Shown: piece after piece, positions 1-12,189 of the stretch | Numbering within the stretch: the first letter of the stretch is position 1 | How the letters are laid out: each line of letters begins with the position of its first letter | NCBI RefSeq assembly: GCF_902686445.1 | Contig: NC_062227.1 | Location: 20,287,678-20,351,677 of the forward strand | DNA: 64,000 nucleotides | Source of the DNA: Sciurus carolinensis | Lineage: Eukaryota; Chordata; Mammalia; Rodentia; Sciuridae | Direction: 5' to 3' | Translations under genes and position numbers: made by a program | The notes under the pieces: generated by a model | Databases searched by the model: none | Seen by the model: only the letters and a program-made list of their open reading frames with translations | What the model was told of the DNA's origin: nothing

Positions 1-2330
1 TGGTAATTTTGGAATTAAATGTGTTCTTGTGCATATGTGCAGGGTTAAGGATCATGTTTGGGTATATTTCTCTGGATTTGCAAAGTGATTGACATAATTA
101 GGACATATAGGAGTATTTTTATGTTCAGGACATGGTGTTTGGTTATGTGGGTTTATTTTTATTTTTGGTATTGCAATTCATGTATATGTAGTTCAGTGTC
201 TGAGGCCAGGTCTGTGAGTACTTTTTTATAGGAATAGGATAGAGATGTGTGATTGTGGTGTGCAGTTAGTAGGATTCTGCATCTTTGATGGGGAGTTATT
301 TATTGTGTTGGCAGTTTGTGTTCTTGTGTGTGATGGTAGTATAAGGTACTGTTTGGGAATATTTATATATTTGTGTGTGCCAGTTAATCGTGTAGGGATG
401 TGATGATTTGTGGATAGGTACGTGTATATGGAGATTGAATTAACTAGCACAGCCCGGAGGTGCTCACTTGTTTGTGTCAGTGTTTGTTACATGAATGAGC
501 AATAATAGTGAAAAGGAAGAATGTTCGAGTGTATGTGTACTTAAGGACATGGCAGTTTTGAAGTGTATTTTTTGTGGCCATGTGTGTATTGAGTAGAAAC
601 TTATTTGTATATAACTGGGAAGTAGGGACGTATGTATGGGATGGAGAGGTGAGGCATTTACACAGGGAGTGTGGGAATTGTGTTTATAGATACACGACAG
701 AGTGATTTCTTAGTATTCGAGTGGAGAAGAAGTGCCTTCTTGCAGCCAGTGATAATATGGGATTTGTAAGTGGTTTTATGTGTATTTTATGTAATGTGCT
801 GCAGATGCTCCTGTGTGTTGGGCATGCACATTGGTTTGTGGATTTATCACTAAGTGTTTGCATTCTATAAATTTTTTCATTGGGAATGAGGATGATAGGA
901 GTATTCAAAGTGTATTTGTGTGATGAATGTTGTGATGTTTTTAGGCATATATAGACATTTTGAATGGCATGGTTGGTAGGTTGCCTTCTGGGGATGTAGA
1001 ATAGTATACAGTGTTTTAGGGAATCTCTATGAGAAGTTTTGGGAATATTCATGGGTCTGTTTCCCTGTTCCTGTGTGGAAACTGTGTATATATTGATCAG
1101 TGTATAAAGATTAGTGCATGTTTGGTTTTCTGTATCTGCTGGTATTGAACTGTGCCTCATGCATGCCAGATGAATGTTTGTGTTTTCTGTTTATGCACGT
1201 GAGTGTTTAGGTGAATGTTCATGGGATCATGGATGTGCATATTTAGAGTCTATGCATATACAGGATGCTCAGGAGTTGTGCGTATGGTAGAATGTAATCC
1301 TTGAAGATTTGTGTGGTGTTGCCTGAGTATTCCTGGTATTTGAGTTCAGTCTCATGTGTTTGAAAAGTAGAGGTTTTTGGTGGCTGAGAGTGACCTTGAA
1401 TTCATGGGGTGTTTATTCTGACAGATTTGTGAGTTTTATTGTATGCTTGGAACTAGGCTGTGTACATTGTGCATGGAGGTGTTGTGGAGAAATGTATTTG
1501 AGAAGTGTGGGACTTCATGTGTGTCTATTTGGGTAGTGCATGAGACAAGTGTTTGTATAATTGTTGGTTTCCTAGAATGTGTGCCTGTGGGGTATTCATG
1601 GTGTGTATGGGGCAGTGTGTTTGTTGTATAGACATGTTTCCATCTCATGTTGTATTTGTTTGTTGTTTTGTAGGAATGACACATGTGAACGTTTAGGATG
1701 AATATGGTATTTTGTGTAAAAGTTGATATAGTAACAAGTGTTATATGTGTTCAGAGAGCAGATTAGGAGTTGCACTTATGGTCAGGTGTATTTATTGCTG
1801 GAGATAGTGCTGTGATTTTCTTTGTGTATTTGGGGTTGAAGTTGAAGTTCATATTCCATGGACAGCCAGACTGCTTGCACAAATACTTTGCATGCTGTTG
1901 TGGGCTGGAACTAGTTGTGGTAAGTGATGGGGCTCATCCGTTTTTGTGTTTTTATTTAGTGGTATCTGGTTTTTAAGTTAAAATTAGTCTTGGTTGACTA
2001 GATACACCTTGTAAAGTGAATATCGAGACTTTTTTTTATGTACCGCTGAATGACATCATATTAAGCATTTACTAGCATATCTCATGGGTGTGTGTGTTTT
2101 CAGGATGTACGACAAGTCGTGTGTGAAGTAAACATGTTCAGGCAACAATGAGTTCATATGTTGGTGACTCTATGTGTATGTGAGTGGGGCATCAAGAATC
2201 CTGTGTGTTTGCATTGACTGTGGTCAATCTGATCCACTGCATAGACTGTGGACATTCTGATCCACTGCTTCTAACTGGGTTGGTTCATTCATGAGGGGCC
2301 AAAACCCTCATGAATGTTGATTTTTGAATT
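1..2330. repeat. GT-rich, strand-asymmetric block (outer, left arm)
   Basis: The + strand is very rich in T and G and very poor in C, with endless variants of TGTGTGTATTTGGGA, TGTGGATG and GGAGTTATT. It looks like a highly degenerate tandem or simple-sequence-derived array, without a clean period I can define by eye. Its reverse-complement partner is 41,150-43,477. Long antisense ORFs here (for example at 684-1,160) reflect the scarcity of T on the AC-rich strand, which removes stop codons, and are not called as genes. Confidence 0.7.
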
Positions 2331-2984
2331 TAGCTCATGTAGATAGATAGATTCAGCCGTGGTTATTCCATAGGCATATGGATTCCTCTTCAGCACTTGT
2401 GTGGGACTTGGTGGACAAAACAGAAATTTTTATTAGGTTTCTTGTTCGTGATATACAGCAGGCATAAAATTGTGAGTTTTCCTGGGCAGGAGGTGAGATG
2501 GGAGGATACCTGTCCTATGCCAATGCCCTGAGAATCAGCTGGGCAGCCAAGAATGCAGTTGGCTCCTCTGAGGCTAAGCTAGTGGATGAAGACACCAGCC
2601 TCCACGGTTTGAGGCTACTGAAATCCTACAGAACCTCTACCACAGTACCCGATGTGCCCTGGGTGGTGTTTGCTCCTCATATCGGGCACCCCTTCCCTGT
2701 GGAATCCTGAAGCTTCAGGGCTGGTCAGTACATCCAAGGGTCCCCCAAGTTCTGTTCATATTTTGCTTTTTGTTTGGGAGACATGTTCCACTGGGTCATG
2801 TTTTGAAATGTTCTCCATCCTTTCATGAAGTACTAGGATTCTATTTCAGTGGGATGCACACTGTGCTTCATGCTTTCCTGATAGGGTATTTCAGCTTCTC
2901 ATTTTCTCCATTTCCACTGCGCAGTTGACGTATCAGTTAATTGTGTGAACAGGGTGGCCTCCAGGAGACCATATAATGCCTCCT
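2331..2984. other. Unassigned sequence (left arm)
   Basis: Apart from the short ORF segment at 2,498-2,710, I see no recognisable gene or named repeat here. A short near-duplicated phrase (GATCCACTGC) occurs twice around 2,230-2,265. Confidence 0.5.
2498..2710 (+). other. 70-codon ORF segment, partly conserved in both arms; function unknown
   Basis: The frame opens with MGGYLSYANALR and continues through AAKNAVGSSEAKLVDEDTSL. The copy in the other arm (40,742-40,948, minus strand) reads MGEYLSYANALRNSWAAKNA and keeps the frame to almost the same length, with about 90% nucleotide identity. It is more balanced in composition than the GT-rich flank. On the opposite strand an AATAAA lies just downstream, near 2,430-2,440, so the segment could equally be the 3' end of an antisense LTR or retrocopy. 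I do not recognise the protein. Confidence 0.3.
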
Positions 2985-3330
2985 CCTTCCCTGTAGCCCA
3001 CCTGTAATTTTCTGTGCCGGATTCCTTGGTCTCCAGTGGATGGTGGTATTGAGAGGCTATGGAACCTTTTAGGAAGTGGGATGTAGTGGAAGGAAATCAT
3101 ATCATTGGGGAATGGGATATTAGGACATTTTTCTTTCCTGCCCCCTCCCTCTCCTTCTCATTGTCTTGTTTACTGTCTACCTTGAGGTGAGCAGTTTTCC
3201 TCCAGCAATATGTACTGCCTAGGCACAGGCCTAAGAGCAAGAGGACCAAACTATCATAGACTGTGAACTCTAAACAATGATCCCAAATTAATCCTTCCTC
3301 CATTGAAAGTATTGACCTCAGACATTTTTG
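2985..3330 (+). mobile_element. LTR-like medium-copy repeat, copy 1
   Basis: It contains the phrases GAACCTTTTAGGAAGTGGG, ATCATATCATTGGGGAATG and GTGAGCAGTTTTCCTCCA, ending in a purine-rich stretch. It shares these blocks in order with 5,796-6,145 and 25,636-25,960, so it is a dispersed repeat family. The internal order resembles MaLR-type long terminal repeats, but I cannot name the family with certainty. The inverted copy is at about 39,980-40,325. Confidence 0.5.
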
Positions 3331-5795
3331 TACTGTTGACAGGGAGCTGACTGTCCCAGAAAATTGGTTCCCAGAGGGTGCACATTGCTGTAACTGTACC
3401 TGATCACGTGGTTCAGAAGGTTTTGGAGTTGGTTTTGCAGGAGAGGTTTGGAAAAGCTTGGAGCAGCAGGCTAGAGAAAAGCATGAATGGGAAAAGAGAG
3501 CTTTGTGGGTGATGCTGATGTGAAGTCAGACCCCAGAATGTGGGGAGTAATGCAGATAGTAGAGGCTGTTTCCATGAGGTTTTGAGATTAATACAAGTAC
3601 CTTATTAGGAACTGGATTAGAGACCACTCATGTGATTTCTAGCATGTATTGCTCTACATTTTGTGTGCATTCTCCATATGTATAGAATTGGTGGAACGCT
3701 AATTTAAAGTGTACAGATCGTTATGCTTTGAAGTGAGTTTCCCACAAAATCTGATGTATAAGAGAGTGCAAAAACCTTTTGAGGTGAAATGATTGGGTTT
3801 TGAAAGGTTTCACCTAATGAGTGCATTAGTCCATTGATACTGATTTACTGGGTTGTAAATGCAGGCAGGTATGTGTGCCTGGAAGAAGTCAGTCAGTGGG
3901 GGCATCTCTTGGGGGTTCATAGTTTGTACTGTGAGTAGAGTATCATATCCTCACTTCTCCTCTCTGCCCACTTTGTGATTATTATGTCCTGATGTGCTTT
4001 CCTGCTCCATACCATTGCACCATGATGTTCTGACTCACCTCGGTTCTAGAGCTGTGGAGTTTGCAGTCATTGGACAGAGATCTCTGAGAACATGAACCAA
4101 ATACACTTTTCCTCCTCTACTGAGTTTGTCTGATCTATGTCAAGGTGAGGAAAAGGGTCCTGAAAACACAGACTAATTAATCTAATGAAGGAAATTTCAA
4201 GGCAGCGTATCATTTAGGACATAGCCTGGATATTTCTAGCTGGTTTGATCCAGATTTATAGTAGGAGTCAGGAGCACAAAACAGCAAGGGAAGATTTGAA
4301 ATACTTGGAAATTTCCCAGAAAAAAAGGGCTTCGTAGGGCTCAAGACATGTGTGGTTGGCAAAGAGATGAATGCCATGAAATGTAGCTAAATACTTTGCA
4401 CTAATACACTAGATATATACGTGTGGGCAAGACTTGTTTGAGATAAGAATGTCAGGGTACCAGGGCAGCCTAGAAATCCTTACTTCAGGATCCATTCTTT
4501 GTTTAACTAACATCACACAGGCATACAGAGGCCATGGTCTAGGCTGACTTGGCTACTGCTCTCATTGACAGAGGACTATGGCATTGTCCATGTGGTACTG
4601 GATTTAGGCATGCAGACTGCAAGAGTTGTGGTGCCCTGGAGGGTCATACTTATATTTGCAGGAAAGCCTGGTTGTCAGGAAAATATGTGTCACAGTCAGA
4701 GTCCCATCCAGCAGGCCCAGAAAGGTCAATTTGTTAAAGTGTGAGAGTGAAGCCAGTGTTGTATTGGAGACACCAGGAATGTAGCGATGCAAGTAATATG
4801 AAACACCTGCCACAGGAAGTCACAGTCAGTGAGCACAGCCAAGTCCATGGAGTGGTCCTGCAGTAGAGGAGGCTGGAGGGGTGAGGATGCCCTAGTCCTC
4901 TGGAACCCATGTTACTCTATCATGTGCCCCATTTCCAAACATGGAACAAAGACTTAATATTTGCCCTCCTGTGTTTGTTTAGATTCCTACTTGCAAGTTT
5001 TCTGTTCTTCCCTTTGGGTTGGTTGTGTTTCACCTTTGCAATTGTATCTTGGAAGTTTATTTAAGTTCATTGTCAATTGACAGAGGATTACAGTCAAAGT
5101 AAGTACAAAAGGCTTGATTCTGCTGTTTGCTTTCTACTGAAAGAGCCAGTAACTGAAGAATCAGAGTGTTGGGAGAAGAAAAGGCTTTGTGTTGTAACAT
5201 GCCGACATGTCAGAAGAATGAATGTCTAGCTCCTGATTTCATCTTGCTTTCACTGCCAGTGAAAATTTATATAGCATGTTATGTGGAATTGTTCACTCTG
5301 TGTTGGGCATGTGGGCAGAAGGGTAGTTCACCAGTGTGGACAAATGTCCTTTTCTGGTTGTGATAGTCTTATGTGGGTTCAGTGGTCACTGATTCATCTG
5401 GGACCTGTGAATCTAAGTTAATATGATTTTTAGAAGCTTGCATTTTGAAGGTTTGGGCTTCTGGTTTTCATCCCAGTCATTCTCTGCTCTAGAACTCTGT
5501 GAATTCCTTTTAATTTGGACATTTCCTTGTGACCTAGGAAGGGGGAGTGCTCAGTGTAAAGGTTAGTGTTTTTAACTATCTCTCTAGCTAGTCATTAGGA
5601 GAGGGATGAGTGTGGAGAAAAGAAAACCTTGCTCATGAATTAAAAGGACAAAAGAGCAGAATATAAGCCTTCTTCATCAGGGTGCAGCTTTACTGAATTT
5701 CCTTGAGTGTCAGAATTGGCTTTGGAGAAGGCTTTTGAGCAATTCAGGAACTATTGAGACTATTGGGACTCTTGGAGATGTACTGAATGCTCCAT
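3331..5795. other. Unassigned sequence (left arm)
   Basis: No gene is recognised. The counterpart of the 162-codon ORF at 38,219-38,707 lies antisense at about 4,600-5,100 and is broken here into shorter frames. The phrase GATGGGACTCTGACTGTG, read on the minus strand near 4,690-4,715, is shared. Otherwise the composition is ordinary AT-leaning sequence. Confidence 0.5.
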
Positions 5796-6145
5796 GTCCA
5801 TATGAGTTTATGGGGACAAGGGCAGAACCTGATGGTATGGTTCTTTAGTGTCCCCCATAGGTTTATATATTAAACATTTGTTTCCCACCTGATGGCTCAC
5901 TGGGGTAGTGGCACCTTTTAGGAGGAGGGGCCCAGTTGGTGGAAATGAGGTCATTGGGGATGTGCCCCTGAATGTGTATTTGGAAACCTTTTCCTTTCTC
6001 TCTTGGTTTCTCTTTGCTTCCCAGCCACCATATGGAGAGCAGTTTTCCTCTACTATCCTCTTTCCACCAGATGTGCTGTGTTGCCACAGTTCAAATGTGA
6101 TAGGACCACTTAACCATAGACTGTGATGTCTGAAATTATTCAGAA
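5796..6145 (+). mobile_element. LTR-like medium-copy repeat, copy 2
   Basis: It carries the phrases CACCTTTTAGGAGGAGGGGC, GAGGTCATTGGGGATGTGCC and GAGAGCAGTTTTCCTC in the same order as the copies at 2,985-3,330 and 25,636-25,960. Open frames on both strands (5,863-6,126) are by-products of this repeat. The inverted copy is at about 37,153-37,502. Confidence 0.5.
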
Positions 6146-6649
6146 TTTGGGGAGATGTGACTGTAGGGAGTTCAGATTGAGCAGTCCAGGCCTAGCGTGG
6201 GATAATACATTGCACAACATTGTGTCCTCCCAGCTAGGCAACATCTGCATAGGCTGAGATGGATAGTCACATGGGTCTATTTGTGGTGATCCTACCCTAG
6301 AGGTACCCCCTTTTGTCCCAGAGTAGTTTCATGTCCATAAGAGGTATCACAGAGGGCTGTCTTCCTATTTGAACAGTTTTCTCTATATTGAGCACTTACT
6401 GAGCTTCATAGGAGTGAGTTTACTCTCTGCTTTGCACTTTTATATTCTCTTATATTTTGAACAAAAAGGTGTGTGCCTGAAATCTGCATTTTCATCCCTC
6501 GACTTCTATCTGCAGAACCCACAAGACTAATAGCCTGTAACAAATTGCTGACTGGAGCTGTCAAACATCAGACTACGTATGTGATGTAGTGTACATGTGT
6601 CTTGTGCCTTAGGACCGCGACTTGGTGGTCTTTTGTGTTTCATATGCAG
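6146..6649. other. Unassigned sequence with a small arm-specific indel
   Basis: No gene is recognised. The interval about 6,512-6,650 has no counterpart in the right arm, where sequence matching left 6,510 joins directly to sequence matching left 6,650 near 36,790. It is a second, smaller asymmetry between the arms. Confidence 0.5.
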
Positions 6650-8436
6650 AATCAGGGAAAGGATATGGAGCAGGACACCATGAATCATCTTGTGTGTCCA
6701 TGTTTGATTGTCATGTGTGTAATGATTGGATATGAGTGATTTCCTTGATCTGTGCTGGATGAGTGCCTTTGTGGCAATGCATGTATTTAATTTGTTAGTG
6801 GCGGTTCCATGACATTTTTGTTTTTTGGCACTGAACTGTTGGAACATGCGTTCATACGTTTGAGAAGATCTAGGACTGTGTATCACCATTTATTGGCTAT
6901 GTACTTTCAAATCTTAAAATTTATATGGATGTACATGGTTTCTAGATGAGAATTTTGGACATAGAAATTTTTATGCAGAGATATGGAGAGAATGGCTCAC
7001 GTGGTTTGTTGGGATCCTAGGAGGTGTGTGTATGGAGTCTGTGGATGTGGACAGATGCTGTTGATAGATTTTCAGGGTAGACTGCTGTGTATGTTTGTAT
7101 TTTGGGTTTCGAGGTGATTGGGTTGTTATGGGTTACAGAGGGGCATCCTGTGTGAGGTTTGGTGATGCTGTGTAGCTTTGACTGCTGTTGCTGCACTTAT
7201 GTTCAAATCTGAGGCATTGAGTGCATGTGCATTTTCGTGACATATAAGTGATCATATATGATACGTTTCACAATGGATATTGATGTCATATGTTAAGTAT
7301 ATAACATGTTGTGAGCATATTCAGTTATTGATAGAGTGTGTTATGCATTTTGTGTTATATTGGCTGGTTTATATTTTTCTGGGATGTGAGGATATGTATA
7401 TCTGTTTTAAGTGTTTCTTTGGAGGTGATTATAATCATGAGGTTTGTATGAAGGTTACAGATGGTGGTTCAATTGGGTTTTGTGGTGTATGTGTTTTACA
7501 TTTGGGTATAGGGTATTCTGAGTGTATGATGAGGTATATCATAGAAATTTTATACAATTGAGCATTTTCAGAGTTCTGTGGGGTTGTATGCTTCTGACAC
7601 AACAGATTTCTGTGTAGTTGTATACATCAGGAGGTACGAGCAGTCCTGTATATACCCATTACAGTGACAGAGCGACTGTGTGTGCTTTTGGTTCTATGGA
7701 TGTACTATGTGTTTGTAGATTTAGACACGTACGTTCTCAAGTTCGTATAATCTATGACTGTGTATGTATTTAGAAATGTGGTGGCTGTGTATTTATTTTC
7801 AAGCTGTAGGTGGATGGTGTGTGCATCCCCTGATGGAATGTAGGAGGTATGTGTATATGGGAAGAGAAGTTAGGATGCTTGGTTAAAGTGTATGTGTATT
7901 GTTCATGGTGTGGGATTTATAGGTATTTTTGTAAAAGGAGTGCTTGAAGGTAGAGTTTTTCTCTACGTGTATACTTTTTGACTTAGTGAGTGTATGAGCA
8001 TAGAGAGTGCAGTGTTGTATTTTGCCCTGAGGCCACAAGTAGATTATGTGTGTATCTGGGAAATGATGACAAGTGGATTGTAGTTGACATCTTTGTTATG
8101 TATATTTGGAGAGGGTTATGAGTCTTTATGTGTTTGGGAGTTAGTATTTGCACATCAAGTCTTTCTGCTAATAGTTATGCTTATGCATGTATGTTGTAGG
8201 TTGTTATCATGTTTTTCAGGGTTGTGGATGTTCCATTTTTATAATCGGGTGTATCTGGTTCTGTTAAGCCTTTGAGAAGTTCTGAGTTCTGTTTGTGTAA
8301 GTTGAGGAGGAAATAGTATTAGTAATGCTTATCAAGTATGTATATCTTTTGAGAGTATCAAGTCTATGTGATTTTCCAGAAGATTTAGGATTCTGTGTGA
8401 CTTCTGACTACAAGTAGGTTTATATGTGACTCCATT

Positions 8437-8469
<33 letters not shown>

Positions 8470-8960
8470 ATTTTCAGTGTTTGTAGGTGTCCTGTGCACA
8501 TGACTTCAGGGAGTGTTTTTCACATAAGAATATAGAGGCATGTATTTTGGAAAGTATAGTTCACAGCTGCATGTTCATGAATATGTGCGGAAACCACTGG
8601 CATGTATAATTGGGATTAGGACTTCAGTATATGCTTTTGAAGGCAAGGTGTTGTGTGTGTATTCAGGGAATGCAGGGATGTTGACAATTTGTGCATCGGT
8701 GTGGTGGAATGGCAGTGAGCTGATGTTTGTATACTATATTCAAATATGAGTGGTTTATGGTATCTGTAGTAGAAGGGGTTGTCACTGGTGTACATGCATG
8801 AGTAAGGGTGGGTGTGTGGTGTGTGTCTGTGTGTTGGGTGCTGAATGTGGTCCCAAGAGAACATTGGTGATGGCAATCCCTTCGCATGTGCCCTTGTTTC
8901 TGTTGATCTGGTGTGTTGCTCACACTCAGCTGGAGCTCACTGGAGGTCAGTGACTGTGGT
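6650..8960. repeat. GT-rich, strand-asymmetric block (inner, left arm)
   Basis: It has the same base asymmetry as 1-2,330: G and T dominate the + strand, with recurring TGTGTGTAT, TATTTTGGG and GGTGTGTG motifs. It includes a pure TG microsatellite near 8,441-8,470. It is paired with 34,531-36,780. The short frames in it (for example 7,280-7,561 and 8,616-8,953) are low-complexity and unsupported. Confidence 0.7.
8441..8470 (+). repeat. (TG)n microsatellite
   Basis: A run of alternating GT. The matching position in the right arm is a CA run near 35,008-35,034, so the microsatellite predates the duplication. Confidence 0.9.
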
Positions 8961-10390
8961 AGAAGAGAGATTCTGCTTTCTGATTCTTGTCCAGTGCGTG
9001 TGCGTACATTAGTTGTGCTGGTGGGTGGCCATGCCTCTTGTGCTTGAGTGGTGCTGGCCTCTAGGATCCTGGGCTGGTGGATGTAAGCAGATCAGAGACG
9101 ACCCCTCAGGAGTGGTCGGGGAAGTTTTTCCTCCAAGATGACTCTTCTCCTGAGTGGTTCAGAGGAACTGACTCAGGAAGGAAATGACTGGGATATTCAC
9201 AGATGCAGCAGCAGTTCCTGAGATAGATATTTATGTTTGTCCTCCTATTGATTCCTCTCCTGTGTTTTTCCCAGTGCCACAACAAAGTCCAGGACCCTAA
9301 GTTTATTCCCCACAGGACCCCCACATCCTGGCAGTGTTAGTGGCGCATGTGTGCACATGCCTGAACTCACAGTGTGCATGCTCTAGCAACACCACTAGCT
9401 CTACAATTATCATATAATTGTGTCTTCAGTCACATTAGAAGAGGAGTTAAAAGCTGAAAATCCAGTGATACTGTCTTTTAAATTTTTCCAGAGAGCTAAG
9501 CTCATTATTATTCTTTACTTTGTTTGCATGACTGAATTAGTGATCATTCCTTTCTGCTTGCATGGTCTTTTAACATTTCTTCTTGCTCTGATCTCCGAGT
9601 GGAGATTTTTTTCAGCATTTATTTGGGAATAAAATGTGAATAAATTATTCATTTGTTATCAAAGCCATATAGCAAAGTTATACTGTCTTAACCATTTAGG
9701 ACTGCAGGTCAGTGGTTTTCAGTGCATTTATATTGCCATCCTTCTGATACCCTGACAGAGCCACAGAACTTTTTCATTTTGGAAATTTTAAATTCACTCA
9801 TTTGTTAAAGAATAAGTCTCAATTTTCCCTGTTTTAAGGGTGTGGAAACCACTATTCTCTTTGTTCTATGATTTGACTACTCCATGTACCTCTTGTGAGT
9901 AGAGTCATACAAAATGTATTCATTTACTTAGCATAATATTCTAAAGGTCCATTTGTGTTATAGAATTGGACAGAACTTCCTTTGTAATTCAGAACACATC
10001 ATATCCTATAATATGTGAATTCCACATTTAAAATAATCCTCCTTGAGACAGGAAAGGCAGTAATAGTGGAATTATTTTGATTAAACAATCCTAGTGCATA
10101 TATGAATAATCCACCTTGAATTTCACCTTTAGGTATTCTTGTAAAGTACGAATTTAGAAAACTAACATGAGTTCCTCGACCAGCAATGCCTAACTCCCAG
10201 TTCCAGCATGAGGTGAAGGGGATTAGAAAAATGAAGCTCACAAATACAGATTTCAAAGATTAAGCTGGGATCAGGTGGAGCCCTGTTCTCTGTTGGAGCT
10301 GCAGATCTATAAGAGTTACACCAGCAGTCTTTATTTATATATGTCTCATTGTTAGTTTTGTGTTTGTGTGTGTGAGTGTTTGTGTGTGTA
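8961..10390. other. Unassigned repeat-like sequence (left arm)
   Basis: AT-rich, with frames such as 9,420-9,632 that have a similar counterpart at 33,842-34,060 in the right arm. Parts around 9,700-10,150 have the flavour of antisense L1 sequence (for example CATTTTGTATGACTC read in reverse), but I cannot align them convincingly. No gene is recognised. Confidence 0.4.
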
Positions 10391-11290
10391 CCCAGTTTTC
10401 TCAACAGCCTTTGTTGAAAAGTGTGTTCATTACCCATTGAATGGTGTTGTCAGAAACCATTTGATAGTTTTTGTTAGGGCTTGTTTTGCATTTTGTACTC
10501 CATTTAATTAATCTACATTTTTGTCTTTCATTTTCAAACTGTTCTGATGACTAGCTTTTCAGCAGGACATTTTGAAATCAAGGTGTGTTAGACCTCCAGG
10601 TTTGTTCTTGCTCAGTACTGTTTTGGTGTTGTTACCTTTCAGATTCCATATCAGTTTTAGGATGGTATTTAATATTTTTGCAGAAGACATTAGTCTTTTG
10701 TTAGGGATTGCATTGAGTCCATGGGTTGCTTTGTTGAGTAATGATTAGTTAACAAATTTAAGTGTTCAAACTCCTGATCATTTACTGACTTTCACTTTTT
10801 ATTGTCTCTGTAAAGTTGCTTCATGGTTTCATAGGTTTCAGGTTATAAGTCTGTAACCTGATTTCCGTAATTAAGTAGGCTGTAGTATATTATTCTATTT
10901 GAGAAGGTAGATAAAATTGTTTTCTTGCTTTTCTTTTTATATTTTTACTTTTAATGTGTAAAACACAATTTATGTGTGTGTGGGTTGTGCTTTGGCACCT
11001 TCGCAGAATTTTCATTCTGGTGATTATTGTCATGTAATCTTCAGGTTTTATATGCATAAAAGTTTGTCTTCTATGGACAGAGAGATAATTATACTTCTTC
11101 CTTTCAGTAACTATGTCCTTTGCGCCTATTTCTTGCTGAATTGATCTGGCAAGGATTCTGGTATGTTAAAAGAACTGGTGAAGGCATGTATTCTTATCTT
11201 CTAATTTGTGGGAAAATATTTTAATTTCTGATCAATTAATTTAGTAGCTGTAGGTTTTCCAATGTGTTGCTGTTGATTTTGTTGTTGTTT
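10391..11290 (-). mobile_element. Old L1 fragment, antisense (ORF2 RT and connection region)
   Basis: Read on the minus strand this follows the order of L1 ORF2 from the RT C-terminal part onward. On the + strand the usual antisense L1 phrases appear in degraded form: CATTGAATGGTGTTGTCA, then TTTTGAAATCAAGGTGTG, then ATATCAGTTTTAGGATGG, then TTAGGGATTGCATTGA. It has many disruptions, so it is an old, non-coding copy. The partner in the right arm is 32,240-33,085. Confidence 0.8.
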
Positions 11291-11319
11291 TATTGTTTTA
11301 TTTTGTTCTTTTCTTTTCT

Positions 11320-11515
11320 AGGGTAGTAAGGATTGCACCCAGGGCCATACACATACTAGACATGCACTCCACTAACCACAGAACTATATCCTAGCACCTT
11401 TGAAAATTTTATTTTGAGATCCAGCTTGGGTAAGGTGTGCTGCATAGCCTCAAACTTGTAGTTTTTGTGCCTGTACCCAAGGGCTGTGTTTATAGGTCTG
11501 CAGCAACACATTCAG
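11320..11515 (-). mobile_element. B1-dID type SINE, antisense
   Basis: On the minus strand it runs B1-like (7SL-derived) sequence followed by an ID-like part with ATGCGTGAGGCCCTGGGTGC-type sequence and an A-rich tail, seen on the + strand as a T-rich stretch at about 11,270-11,320. The fused architecture is typical of squirrel-related rodents. The copy at 31,998-32,205 in the other arm shows that it inserted before the inverted duplication. Confidence 0.75.
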
Positions 11516-11549
11516 CTTATTTCTCCCTTCTATTTGTAGTTCTTTTTTT

Positions 11550-12189
11550 TTTTCTTTTACTCATGAAAGATGTGGATGTGGGGTTGATTTTCTGAATATT
11601 TGAAGTTCCAGGTTATTCTTAAGAACAAAGAGCTGGAGGAGAAATGTGCTAGATGGAGCAAGAGGATTTCTTGAATTGGACTACAGTACCTTAGAAAGAG
11701 GCAACAGGCTCCCCAAAGGAGAATGGGATGCCTGTATACCACGTGGGATCCAAGAAGGTCACTGTAAGTAATCACAAAGAGCTGAACTAGGACATAAATT
11801 GAGGGAAGGGATGGATATTGCTTCAAGAGAATAAGAATTTTGAGAGAAATTTGTTTTCTCTAGGTTCATTTGGGATGTTGGCTCACTTAAGGTGAGGAAG
11901 TATAAGAGTTAGTTTCCATACTTGGTTTTTAATGAGGTGGTAAGTAGTACTGTCTGTCAGGTTTCAAAAGGGTATAGCCACCAGGAGGAGAGATTAAAGT
12001 TTGTGGTCACTGTTGGAACTTGGAGATGTTGTCATAAGGAGAAGGTGAAGCAGCAAGGAGAATGAGCAAAATTAACTTCATAATGATGATCTACTTCTCT
12101 GGCTTTTGAGGACTTATTTTGTCAGAATGGCAATCAGAGGTCCTACATAGGTTCTTAGGTGTAAGATGAATTCGTGAACATTGTGTGTG
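11550..12189 (-). mobile_element. ERV remainder downstream of pol (probable env or 3' region), antisense
   Basis: This follows the integrase end of the antisense ERV (12,190-15,095), where env would be expected, but no env motif is clear enough to name. Part of it (11,550-12,015) is present in the right arm at 31,512-31,975. Frames are interrupted. The label rests on position more than on sequence. Confidence 0.4.

Noticed and set aside
684..1160. 158-codon antisense ORF with a similar frame in the other arm (42,446-42,811)
   Set aside because: The AC-rich strand has so little T and G that stop codons are rare by chance. The two copies differ at many residues and start at different places, and no domain is visible.
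1..8960. GT-rich blocks as telomeric repeat
   Set aside because: There are no runs of TTAGGG. The motifs are irregular TGTGTAT and TTTGGG variants.
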